Below are positions 49,235-60,640 of a stretch of DNA of 64,000 bases, in pieces. This DNA comes from Nematostella vectensis (taxonomy: Eukaryota; Cnidaria; Anthozoa; Actiniaria; Edwardsiidae): positions 620,001 to 684,000 of the forward strand of contig NC_064039.1 in assembly GCF_932526225.1 (NCBI RefSeq). Direction: 5' to 3'. Each line of letters begins with the position of its first letter. Within the stretch, counting starts at the first letter, position 1. Both the position numbers and the translations under genes were made by a program. The notes under the pieces were generated by a model. It worked only from the letters and a program-made list of their open reading frames with translations. It searched no databases and was not told where the DNA came from.

Positions 49235-52200
49235 ATGAGTGGTATTTTAGCTCCTCAGGAACAGAAAGATCTGCAAAAATTCCTGAAGTTCTTGTCGCTA
49301 AAGGTAGGCGAGAAAAATGGCATCGTTAAAAAGTTGTAAACCAAAACAAACGTAAACGCTTGTAGAAAATTGGTATTTTGGCTTGACTATATTAAAGATA
49401 GACTGAGAGAAGAAGGTCCCCCTATATTTTTAATGACAAGTATAGCTGACAACCTCGCTTTAGGAAAAATCTTGAGAAATACAGTGAATATATCAGAAGT
49501 ACCAAGATTGCTAATGCGGGAGAATACAGTAAATGTATGGATATTTTCAAGGTAATAAGGCTTGAGAAAAGGTTCAAAATCTTAAGACTTCCGCCTAATG
49601 CAGGAGAGTTGACAGCTATACAAGTCTTTCAGATCTCCTGTTGGCGTTTCACGTTTTCAAGTTTGGAATTAATGCGGAAGTTGGGCAAATTCATATTATA
49701 CCTCTAACACATCTGAAGTCATCTACCCAATAAAGAAAAGATTTATACTAGGGGGGGGGGGGGGGGGGTGATAAATTCATTTATTTTTTAGTTATTTATA
49801 GTATACCTTTCATGGGTGAACCTGCTCAATACACTTCATCTTACAAGGGCTCTTAGGAGAAGCCAGTTTTGTTTCCCGCGATTATATTGAAAGAAGTCTA
49901 AATTTTTTTGGGAAACTGCATTTTCCAAGGGAGTACCCTTGAAGTGTTTTGTTATATAGCAGAAATATGAAACACATAATTATAAATGCAAAACAATCTA
50001 CTATGCCATGAAGCAACTGCCGCCTCAAGAACTTTGTTATTCTTTGTAACCCTTGCGGTTAAATTGCAGGATACCCCGCCACATAATTTTGTTCCATTGT
50101 ATTAATGCCTTGTTCTTTAGAAATTAAGGTGTGAAGTTCTTTTGTAGAACAATTGTGACAGGGTATTCTGTAGTTGCCCCCAACTTTCAATGAAATTGAG
50201 CTTGCTAGTTTAAAGCCCAAACCTTGTGAAGGCTGTTTTTCTTCCTTTTTTGCTTAAGTGTAGAATTAGATTAGAGGTTTCTTCAGTTATTGTTTTGAAG
50301 TCCACATAAAGTTATTTCTACCATTTGTTTCTGCTCTCAAATGATTAATTGTTTGATTGGTAGACTGTCCAAGTCATTGTCCAGTCAAGACTTGGCGACA
50401 AGGTTCACACAAGATCCAAACCTAATGCTATGGGTCAAGACTGGGTGAGTAAGATACGCTTTGCTTTAATAAACCATCTCACCCTAGTACCTTTTTTTAT
50501 AGTAGAGCAACTCAACACATTTGAAATGTGTACAAATAAAAGTCATATAAAATAATTAGCACCTATGATAAAGGATAAAAGACATTACATCTCATCCCTA
50601 GAGATTGTCCTCATCTAACATTTTTTTGTTGTTCTTGTGTAGTTTAATCTGGCCATTGATGATATTCCGGAGATCACTGATGAGACTAAGAAAGCGATGT
50701 CTGGTAGATTGACATCTGTGGATGTACCAATGTGCATTGAGATATCACTCAAGACCAACGAGGTCAGACATTACATATGTTTAAGGTTTTTGTCAGGATA
50801 TGTGATACACAAAAGGGTTTCAAAGCCATGCTGTTGATGTAGTATAAATGATATTTTATAATTTATCCATGCTTTGTACAAAATGCTTAAGTGTACTTTC
50901 CGTAACCCCCATTTATTATTTGAAAATAATAATGTTTATTTATATTGCTCTTTTTACATATTAATATGTATATATAATTAATAATTCAATACTTATTTAC
51001 TGCTTCATTGTATTTTGTTGTTTAATATAATGTTGTTTTTGTCTTGTATAAGGGAGATTCAATGGTCTTGGAGAACTGGTGTCTAGGCATGAACCAAAGG
51101 TGCGTTCTAATGGTGTTCATCATGAGTTGTAAATTGTACTTACAGGGGCTGTAAAAATGCATGTTTTGCAAATGCACATTTTAATTTTGTTATCTCAAAA
51201 TCTATCCCATGAACTGCTATCAGACAAGATGCACATGCAAAGATCACCTACACAGTGTACAACCGCATGGGAATGCTGCTCAAGTCACTTCTATCAGTCA
51301 CCAGGGTAACACCAGCATATCGACTGGCCAGGAAACAAGGACTGGATTATGTCATGTGTTACAGGTGAACTCACTTTATTGCTGATAAGTCAAACTCTTA
51401 ACATATACAGTGAACATACACCGTAGCTACCCTTTATTGCTGATAAGTCAAACTCTTAACATATACAGTGAACATACACCATAGCTACCCTTTATTGCTG
51501 ATAAGTCAAACTCTTAACATATACAGTGAACATACACCGTAGCTACCCTTTATTGCTGATAAGTCAAACTCTTAACATATACAGTGAACATACACCGTAG
51601 CTACCCTTTATTGCTGATAAGTCAAACTCTTAACATATACAGTGAACATACACCGTAGCTACCCTTTATTGCTGATAAGTCAAACTCTTAACATATACAG
51701 TGAACATACACCGTAGCTACCCTTTATTGCTGATAAGTCAAACTCTTAACATATACAGTGAACATACACCGTAGCTACCCTTTATTGCTGATAAGTCAAA
51801 CTCTTAACATATACTTTGAACATACACCGTAGCTACCCTTTATTGCTGATAAGTCAAACTCTTAACATATACAGTGAACATACACCGTAGCTACCCTTTA
51901 TTGCTGATAAGTCAAACTCTTAACATATAAAGTGAACATACACCGTAGCCACCCTTTATTGCTGATAAGTCAAACTCTTAACATATAAAGTGAACATACA
52001 CCGTAGCTACCCTTTATTGCTGATAAGTCAAACTTGTTTCCTTTGGCAAAAAAGCCGTCCCTGGCAGTGCCCTGAAAAGTGCTGTTTTCCTCATATTTAC
52101 ATTAACAATATTTTTTATCTAATGATATTTTCTCTTTTTGTTCTCAGAGTCTACTTTGGTGATGTGCGTGTCAAAGAGCTTGGAGAAGGTACATCTATAT

Positions 52201-55200
52201 TAATGGTAGAGAGATGAGATAAGGAAATTACCAAGCTCCCAACACAGTGCAACGCAGTGTTTGCGCTACAATTGTGTTTTAAAATATTGTGATAATTCCC
52301 CTAACACTTTTTTTTGTGATTTTTCTGTCCCGATCTTGGTTGCATTATCGGGATTCAGGATTTTCAATAATCTTAGGAAGACCCAGATTAATTCAGGAGG
52401 GCTTGAAACCCAGAGGTTACGGTGTCACTAATAACCAACTACTGTACTCTCACATCAATCATGTCCCTTGCACTGAATTCCAGGGTTTCAGACCATTCAT
52501 GTCGGCTCTGTGGGAACACCAGTTGGTTCCATTACATTGTCAGCCGCTTATCGCACTAACCTTACCATGGCTGACAGGTGAGGGAAAATATTTTAACATT
52601 TTTTCTGGCATAAGAAGATTGTCCTTTCTTTTTGCATGGCTGCGGTGTAAATCCATATCCTGCTTGTAAGGCCGTGGTGTGAACCATATCTTGCTTGTAA
52701 GGCTGTGGTGGGAACCCATATCTTGCTTGTAAGGCTGCGGTGTGAATCCATTGCTTGCTTGTAAGGCTGTGGTGTGAATGCATTGCTTGCTTGTAAGGCT
52801 GTGGTGTGAATCCATATCGTGCTTGTAAGGCTGTGGTGTGGATTCATGAAGGCTGTGGTGTGAATTCATATCTTGTTTGTAAGGCCGTGGTGTCAATTCA
52901 TATCTTGCTTGTAAGGCGGTGGTGGGAATTCATATCTTGCTTGTAAGGCTGTGGTGTGAATTCATTGCTTGCTTGTAAGGCTGTGGTGTGAATCCATATC
53001 TTGCTTGTAAGGCTGTGGTGTGAATTCATATCTTGCTTGTAAGGCCGTGGTGTGAATTCATATCGTGCTCGTAAGGCTGTTGTGTGAATTCATATATTGC
53101 TTGTAAGGCTGTTGTGTGAATCTATATCTTGCTTGTAAGGCTTGTGGCGTGAATTTATTACTTGCTTGTAAGGCTGTGGTGTGAATTCATTGCTTGCTTG
53201 TAAGGCCGTGGTGTGAATCCATATCTTGCTTGTAAGGCTGCGGTGTGAATCCATTGCTTGCTTGTAAGGCTGTGGTGTGAATTCATTGCTTGCTTGTAAG
53301 GCTGTGGTGTGAATTCATATCTTGTAAGGCTGTGGTGTGAATCCATTGCTTGCTTGTAAGGCTGTGGTGTGAATTCATATGTTTGTAAGGCTGTGGTGTG
53401 AATCCATATCTTGCTTGTAAGGCCGTGGTGTGAATTCATATCTTGCTTGTAAGGCCGTGGTGTGAATTCATATCTTGCTTGAAAGGCTGTTGTGTGAATT
53501 CATATATTGCTTGTAAGGCTGTTGTGTGAATCTATATCTTGCTTGTAAGGCTGTGGCGTGAATTTCTTACTTGCTTGTAAGGCTGTGGTGGGAATTCATT
53601 GCTTGCTTATAAGGCTGTGGTGTGAACCCATATCTTGCTTGTAAAGCTGTGGTGTGAATCCATATCATGCTTGTAAGGCTGTGGTGTGAATTCATTGCTT
53701 GCTTATAAGGCTGTGGTGTGAACCCATATCTTGCTTGTAAGGCTGTTGTATGAATCTATATCTTGCTTGTAAGGCTGTTGTGTGAATCCATATTTTGCTT
53801 GTAAAGCTGTGGTGTGAATCCATGTCATGCTTGTAAGGCTGTGGTGTGAATCCATATCTTGCTTGTAAGGCTGTGGTGTGAACCCATATCTTGCTTGTAA
53901 AGCTGTGGTGTGAATCCATATCATGCTTGTAAGGCTGTGGTGTGAATCCATATCTTGCTTGTAAGGCTGTGGTGTGAATTCATTGCTTGCTTGTAAGGCT
54001 GTGGTGGGAATTCATTGCTTGCTTGTGAGGCTGCGGTGTGAATCCATTGCTTTGTTTACAGGACTCCTGTTATGCCTCTGAAGAGTGATCACTACAGTGT
54101 CCAGGAGCACACCCAGGTTACCCCTGAACCAACAACGCCTTGCGGTGCCTGGACTATGCCTGATGTGGCTACTACTGGCAGGTGAGAGCCTACCATTGGT
54201 GCCTCTATCAAGCAGTCTTTCTCCGACGTCCTGAAGTATTGGTCCCAATGTACATACTTAAACTAAGTGTCCACTGCCATTAAACATACTTGTTTGTGTT
54301 CTTTATTTGTCTAGTCTATTTTATGTACTCTACAATGTTATAAAGCTACCTCCCTTAGTAGTCCCAAAACATCAGTTTCTAACTTAAGTACTGTATTTAC
54401 CTTCATCTTTTATGCTGTCACTTTTCCCAGTCCCAGAGGTGGCCACTTGATAGAGGTATGTAGCACCTGTTCTTATTTCTCCTTGTTAATAGGATCAACA
54501 TTGCTGAGGAAATTGCAAGTGCAACAGCCACTGAGGTGACTGAGCCTCACCCTAGGCCTGCAGTGCATTGTGCACACCCCTCGCAAACATGCCAAGCGAG
54601 CATGAGGTATGCCTCATTTTGCAACTTTAGTCTATATGTATTATTCACAGCAAAAACAGCATGGCAGATAGTCAATCTTTATTGCAATGTATGACTTTTA
54701 TGATTATTGAACAGCATATATTACTAACTGTGGTACTAGTTTATAATTGCAAGAATAGCTAAACGAATTGTCCTCCATTTGTTTTCAAAGGTCTAAGACT
54801 ATTCCTCAAGCATTTAATAACCCAAACACCCACCATGCCAAGGGGGCATTTGCAGGATCTCCTGTAAGCCATGGCCGGGTAAGTTCTCTCTGTGTTGAAG
54901 GAGGTGGTGAATGTTGATGCTGGCAGTGATGGTGGTGTGGTGATTGTGGATTGTTTATTGTTTAGTTAACACAAGATGTGTTTATTTAGTTGGCCACAAT
55001 ATTTGTTTAACAAGTTTTGTTTATTGTGACAACTTTTGCTTATTGTAACAAGCTGCATCTCACTTAGTCATCAACTTCATGACTTGCTCAATTGATTTTA
55101 CTTGAATCATTAGCCAACAAACAAATCCTTGCAAGGAAATCAAGCATTTAATTCATGAGCAACGTCACTGACAATGGAACCATGCCAACCATGCAATATG

Positions 55201-58200
55201 TGCTGACTTGATACTTGTTCCTTACATGAAAGCCACTACTAATTTGATTACTAGTATATCTAAAGACTAAAGTTTGTAACGATCAGTTTCAGCAGCAATC
55301 ACTTTTATATGACTATGTGACTGTGATAGACTCAAATTCATTATCAAATGTCTTCTATTTTCCAGTCATTGCCTGTCTTATCGTCAACACCTCCATTCGC
55401 ATCACTATTGTGTGACCGTGATAGCCCAAAGCAGACTGTCACACCAGACAGTTCAACTCGCAGCTCAGGATCATCACAGCGGAAAAGCTCATCTTATTTA
55501 CAAAGAAAAGTGGGTTGGCTGTAGTCTTGTTATCTATCTGTTTTTTTTAGGTTTTTTAAAGGGTTTTTCAATTATGATCATATCTTAGTTAGAATAGTTA
55601 ATTTCTACAACACTTAGCGCATAATCTCTCTTTCTGATTGGTTGTTAGCTATAGTAAATCAGAGGGCATACCGCGGGATTCCTCATTCACACAATCCTTG
55701 CAGGTCCACTTGAAGTAAAAGAGACGAAAAAACTTGATTCAGATTCGAGAAATTTGGTTCTCAATCTTTTCTAGTAAATGTATTTTCCATCCTTAAAAAG
55801 GACACTAAAAGTAACGAAGACTGCAGGGTTTTGAAGCTAAAGTTTTCCATCATTGATCTGCCTGTGCTGCAAACACCGATTAGGTGCGCTCGCGCACACA
55901 CTAGAAAACACCCCATTTCAAATGAGCGTGCACTGTTTTGATTTGCAAAATACTGTTTTCGTTGTTTGTGCTTCCGCCTCTTGACTCCACAACATTTTGA
56001 TCAAAACGGTGACGAATATCTTTGTGTATGAGAGTACATACCATGGAAAACTATGGGAAATTTGTTAAATACATAAAAAAAATTTCTATATTAGTCTGCT
56101 AATCCCCTATGTCCATCCGAGTTCAGTGCCTGTACACCAGGTCATCGGTCTCCCTCTCAGCCACTGATCTTAGCGGACTTGTCGGTCCAGATAATTGATA
56201 GAGTCCACGGAGATGAGAGTAGCTTGCGGGACAGGGAGGGGCAATTGGGATATAGAATCCAAACCATAACTCTGCAAGGGCAGGCACATAGTTAATCTAG
56301 ACATGTTTCCAGACAGTGTCTTCTTATGCGCGCATATAACATTTCCGTTGTTTTGTATTTGTTATTGTTAGTACTTGCCATTATCTTTATCACATGTAAG
56401 TGCAGTTGCTAGCTTCAGTCAGCCTATAGAAGGCTGTTGTACACAGCCGAAGTATAGGTGATTTTTATTATAACAAGTGTTTTCTCTTGTTATTAGTTAA
56501 ATTGTGTCAAGAATCTAGTTTTGACAACACAGAGATGTTTGTGATTAATTACATATAGGTGTTTTTACGTGGTTAAATAAACTATTATTATTATCTATTA
56601 TTTCATATGCTAAATTGTAAAGGATTAAAATGTAAGGAGGTGGTGGTTTGCTCATCAGAGTCTGTTGTCATATCATAGAACAGCTCATCAGAGTCTGTTG
56701 TCATATCATAGAACAGCCTATCAGAGTCTGTTGTCATATCATAGAACAGCTCATCAGAGTCTGCTGTCATATCATAGAACAGCTCATCAGAGTCTGTTGT
56801 CATATCATAGAACAGCTCATCAGAGTCTGTTGTCATATCATAGAACAGCTCATCAGAGTCTGTTGTCATATCATAGAACAACTCATCAGAGTCTGTTGTC
56901 ATATCATAGAACAGCTCATCAGAGTCGGTTGTCATATCATAGAACAGCTCATCAGAGTCGGTTGTCATATCATAGAACAGCTCATCAGAGTCTGTTGTCA
57001 TATCATAGGACAGCTCATCAGAGTCTGTTGTCATATCATAGGACAGCTCATCAGAGTCTGTTGTCATATCATAGGACAGCTCATCAGAGTCTGTTGTCAT
57101 ATCATAGGACAGCTCATCAGAGTCGATTGTCATATCAAAGGACAGCTCATCAGAGTCTGTTGTCATATCATAGAACAGCTCATCAGAGTCTGTTGTCATA
57201 TCATAGAACAACTCATCAGAGTCTGTTGTCATATCATAGAACAGCTCATCAGAGTCTGTTGTCATATCATAGAACAGCTCATCAGAGTCTGTTGTCATAT
57301 CATAGAACAGCTCATCAGAGTCTGTTGTCATATCATAGAACAGCTTATCAGAGTCTGTTGTCATATCATAGAACAGCTCATCAGAGTCTGCTGTCATATC
57401 ATAGAACAGCTCATCAGAGTCTGTTGTCATATCATAGAACAGCTCATCAGAGTCTGTTGTCATATCATAGAACAGCTCATCAGAGTCTGTTGTCATATCA
57501 TAGAACAGCTCATCAGAGTCTGTTGTCATATCATAGAACAGCTCATCAGAGTCGCTTGTCATATCATAGAACAGCTCATCAGAGTCTGTTGTCATATCAT
57601 AGAACAGCTCATCAGAGTCTGTTGTCATATAGAACAGCTCATCAGAGTCTGTTATTATATCATAGAACAGCTCATCAGAGTCTGTTGTCATATCATAGGA
57701 CAGCTCATCAGAGTCTGTTGTCATATCATAGGACAGCTCATCAGAGTCGGTTGTCATATCATAGGACAGCTCATCAGAGTCGATTGTCATATCAAAGGAC
57801 AGCTCATCAGAGTCTGTTGTCATATCATAGAACAGCTCATCAGAGTCTGTTGTCATATCATAGGACAGCTCATCAGAGTCGATTGTCATATCAAAGGACA
57901 GCTCATCAGAGTCTGTTGTCATATCATAGAACAGCTCATCAGAGTCTGTTGTCATATCATAGGACAGCTCATCAGAGTCTGTTGTCATATCATAGGACAG
58001 CTCATCAGAGTCGGTTGTCGTATCATAGAACAGCTCATCAGAGTCTGTTGTCATATCATAGAACAGCTCATCAGAGTCTGTTGTCATATAGGACAGCTCA
58101 TCAGAGTCTGTTGTCATATCATAGAACAGCTCATCAGAGTCTGTTGTCATATCATAGAACAGCTCATCAGAGTCGGTTGTCATATCATAGAACAGCTCAT

Positions 58201-59765
58201 CAGAGTCTGTTGTCATATCATAGAACAGTTCATCAGAGTCTGTTGTCATATCATAGGACAGCTCATCAGAGTCTGTTGTCATATCATAGAACAGCTCATC
58301 AGAGTCTGTTGTCATATCATAGAACAGCTCATCAGAGTCTGTTGTCATATCATAGAACAGCTCATCAGAGTCTGTTGTCATATCATAGAACAACTCATCA
58401 GAGTCTGTTGTCATATCATAGAACAGCTCATCAGAGTCTGTTGTCATATCATAGAACAGCTCATCAGAGTCTGTTGTCATATCATAGAACAGCTCATCAG
58501 AGTTTGTTGTCGTATCATAGGACAGCTCATCAGAGTCGGTTGATGGTAGACCTCCCCAGTCAAACGCCTCTCCTGGTCTCTGGGCAGCGGATGATGACTT
58601 TGTCATGGTAGAACTGGTAAGGTCTATCTGCTATTAAACTTTTGCCTGTTTGTATTTTCTGTCTGTATTACTGTGCATCTTTTGCACTTATGCTTTTATG
58701 TATTTTCTCTTTATTGTGTAGAAGCCAGCATTTGCCTGTAACTCTGCTGTGGACGGGGACTTGGGAAGTTTCTTCCGTGAATGTCAGGCAGCACCTCCCC
58801 TTAACTTATTCCAGCAAGGCAGGGACCTCACCCTTGGCAATATCATGGTATGGCTACCCCCCCTTATGTAACTTATTCCAGCAAGGCATGGACCTCACCC
58901 TTGGCAATATCATGGTATGGCTACCTCCCCTTATGTAACTTATTCCAGCAAGGCATGGACCTCACCCTCGGCAATATCATGGTATGGCTACCTCCCCTTA
59001 TGTAACTTATTCCAGCAAGGCAGGGACCTCACCCGTGGCAATATCATGGTATGGCTACCCCCCCTTATGTAACTTATTCCAGCAAGGCATGGACCTCACC
59101 CTTGGCAATATCATGGTATGGCTACCTCCCCTTATGTAACTTATTCCAGCAAGGCAGGGACCTCACCCTTGGCAATATCATGGTATGGCTTCCTCCCCTT
59201 TTGTAACTTATTCCAGCAAGGCAGGGACCTCACCCTCGGCAATATCATGGTATGGCTACCTCCCCTTATGTAACTTATTCCAGCAAGGCAGAGACCTCAC
59301 TCTTTCATGGTTGTGTGCTAAAAAAATCAGGCCTTGGATACATATTGCTGTTGGTTTTGCACTGATGTCTTTTTATGTGCAGATTTTCTGGTTGTTGTTG
59401 TTGTTGTTATGTTAAATTTTTGTTTTGTATCTTGTTGGTTCTTTTCATTATTATTGCTGTTTTATGTTTAGTTGTTTTGCGTCATGTTGTTTGCTATCAT
59501 TGTTTCTTGTCAGTAATGGCGAGCTTGATGATAAACAGTTTTTATTTTTATTTCATTGCTTTCTTTTTGTAAATCTTGACACCCCTGTCTTTGTTACGAA
59601 GACCTTGATATGTGTTGTTGTTTGTTTTTTGTAAAATCTTTACACCCCTATTTACAGGACGATCTCGATGTTCAGCTAAGTAGTTACGAGGAATGCCTGC
59701 CGATATTCGACGAACTTGTGGCGAACCTTCAGCAATCTCAGATTTCCACACATCACGCAAATTAA
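49235..59765 (+). CDS. ATG13: ATG13, autophagy-initiation subunit (HORMA protein)
   Basis: Regulatory subunit of the ULK1/ATG1 kinase complex. Exons: 49235-49303, 50364-50444, 50643-50762, 51053-51099, 51224-51364, 52148-52188, 52484-52577, 54062-54181, 54493-54606, 54791-54878, 55366-55509, 58521-58616, 58722-58847 and 59658-59765; all phases close, giving 462 residues (human 480-517). The N-terminal HORMA domain is well conserved ([69 protein letters not shown]). The Ser/Thr-rich middle is disordered. Near the C-terminus DDDFVMVEL provides the LC3/GABARAP-interacting motif, followed by KPAF and GSFFRECQ, as in the human protein. Four introns (after exons 5, 7, 11 and 13) hold minisatellites that overlap or adjoin splice sites. 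The exon at 58521 is inferred from phase and homology because its acceptor lies inside an array. Confidence 0.94.
51361..52030. repeat. 58-bp minisatellite starting at an ATG13 donor, about 11 copies
   Basis: The unit is about accctttattgctgataagt, caaactcttaacatatacag and tgaacatacaccgtagct. The first unit begins at the donor of exon 51224-51364 (TTACAG/GTGAACTCACTTTATTGC); later units read ATACAGTGAACATACACC, a related but altered junction. Copies are nearly identical, suggesting recent expansion. Confidence 0.95.
52630..54061. repeat. About 32-bp minisatellite ending at an ATG13 acceptor, about 44 copies
   Basis: The unit is about aaggctgtggtgtgaatcca followed by tatcttgcttgt. The last unit runs into the acceptor of exon 54062-54181: the true junction ...CCATTGCTTTGTTTACAG/GACTCC parallels the unit's CCATTGCTTGCTTGTAAG/GCTGTG. 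Open frames on the minus strand are by-products. Confidence 0.95.
56648..58543. repeat. 33-bp minisatellite carrying an ATG13 acceptor, about 57 copies
   Basis: The unit is about cagctcatcagagtctgttg followed by tcatatcatagaa. Its last copy contains the inferred acceptor (GTATCATAG/GACAGCTCATCAGAGTC) and first codons of exon 58521-58616. Every unit therefore carries TCATAG plus exon-like bases. Because 33 is divisible by 3, three very long open frames (631-667 codons) appear on both strands; see rejected items. Confidence 0.97.
58803..59310. repeat. 67-bp minisatellite copying the end of an ATG13 exon and its donor, 8 copies
   Basis: The unit is about aacttattccagcaaggcag, ggacctcacccttggcaata, tcatggtatggctacctccc and cttatgt. 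The first copy is the real end of exon 58722-58847 plus donor (ATCATG/GTATGG). Each later copy also has a pyrimidine-rich run ending TTATTCCAG, then 33 bases identical or nearly identical to the exon, then GTATGG. Confidence 0.97.
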
Positions 59766-59848
59766 ATATCTGTGGCAACCTTATAAATAACTAGAATTGT
59801 ACAGTCAAATACATGAGAATTATGAATAATTGTGTATAAATCGTATGT

Positions 59849-59877
59849 AATAAATGCAGTGTTTATAATTGAATAAA
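59849..59877 (+). terminator. Polyadenylation signals for ATG13
   Basis: AATAAA at 59849-59854 and again at 59872-59877, about 85-110 bp after the ATG13 stop. Confidence 0.65.
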
Positions 59878-59879
59878 CA

Positions 59880-60640
59880 GTTGCGCGACCATGTCGAGAA
59901 TTATGGGTATTTGCTCACCTTACACTCAGTTTTGCCCCTATAGCTCGATCCTTTGTGGAAACGTTCGAGTTCCTTGGAAAACAAACAAAAAATGCCATGG
60001 ACTTTATGGAAAACAAACAAAAGAATGCCATGGACGTGATGGTATAATCACTTGATATACATTCATTTCATTGCAGGTCTTTGCTTTTAAATAGTGAATG
60101 ATTTTTATTGAAGTGACCAGGCCGCTCATTGTCTCGATCATAGGGGGTTGAGTTATGGGAAATGAGTTGACCTCGGTAATGAGTGGATGGAGGCGGACGG
60201 CAGTACGCGGTGTTTGCTGCGTCGCCGAAGGGGAGGTGGGTGGGTCGAAATCTACTAGCGACTTACCGGCTTACGTATCTTCTCAGTGAAAAGGCGAAGA
60301 TTCGATGTTAAAATTTCTTTAAATAAGACGAGACTTGTCAAAGGAATGCTTCTTTAATAAACAAATACCAAGATACACAAAAGGGTTATGCAACCCTCGT
60401 ATTTCGAGACCTTGCGGCATGATTATTCAATGAAAATAGTGAATGATTTTTATTGAAGTAACCAGGCCGCTCATTGTCTCGATCATAGGGGGTTGAGTTA
60501 TGGGAAATGAGTTGACCTCGGATGACGCTACCTACAGCTTAACGTTTATTAAACTAAGGGCTGAAAGAACCGAAAAAGAGAGGATACTTTCCCAAAAACT
60601 CAGAAAATCAAACCCTATCCCCTAGAGAATGATATTGAGC
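59880..60640. repeat. Intergenic with an 87-bp direct repeat, possibly DIRS-related
   Basis: The segment from aatagtgaatgatttttatt to atgagttgacctcgg occurs at 60090-60176 and 60435-60521, almost identical, 345 bp apart. It adjoins the 3' side of the DIRS remnant, and DIRS elements carry unusual split or overlapping terminal repeats, so it may be part of that element's terminus. No LTR-like TG/CA ends are visible. Confidence 0.6.

Noticed and set aside
56603..58606. 667-codon minus-strand acidic repeat protein (units like [11 protein letters not shown])
   Set aside because: The 33-bp period keeps every frame open unless the unit has a stop; plus-strand frames of 631 and 648 codons exist over the same bases. 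The array is best explained as an amplified ATG13 intron/exon boundary. No start context, splice or domain evidence supports a protein.
56648..58611. Plus-strand repeat ORFs ([11 protein letters not shown] and [11 protein letters not shown] type)
   Set aside because: Frame by-products of the same minisatellite; the real ATG13 frame through the last unit is a third one that begins at 58521.
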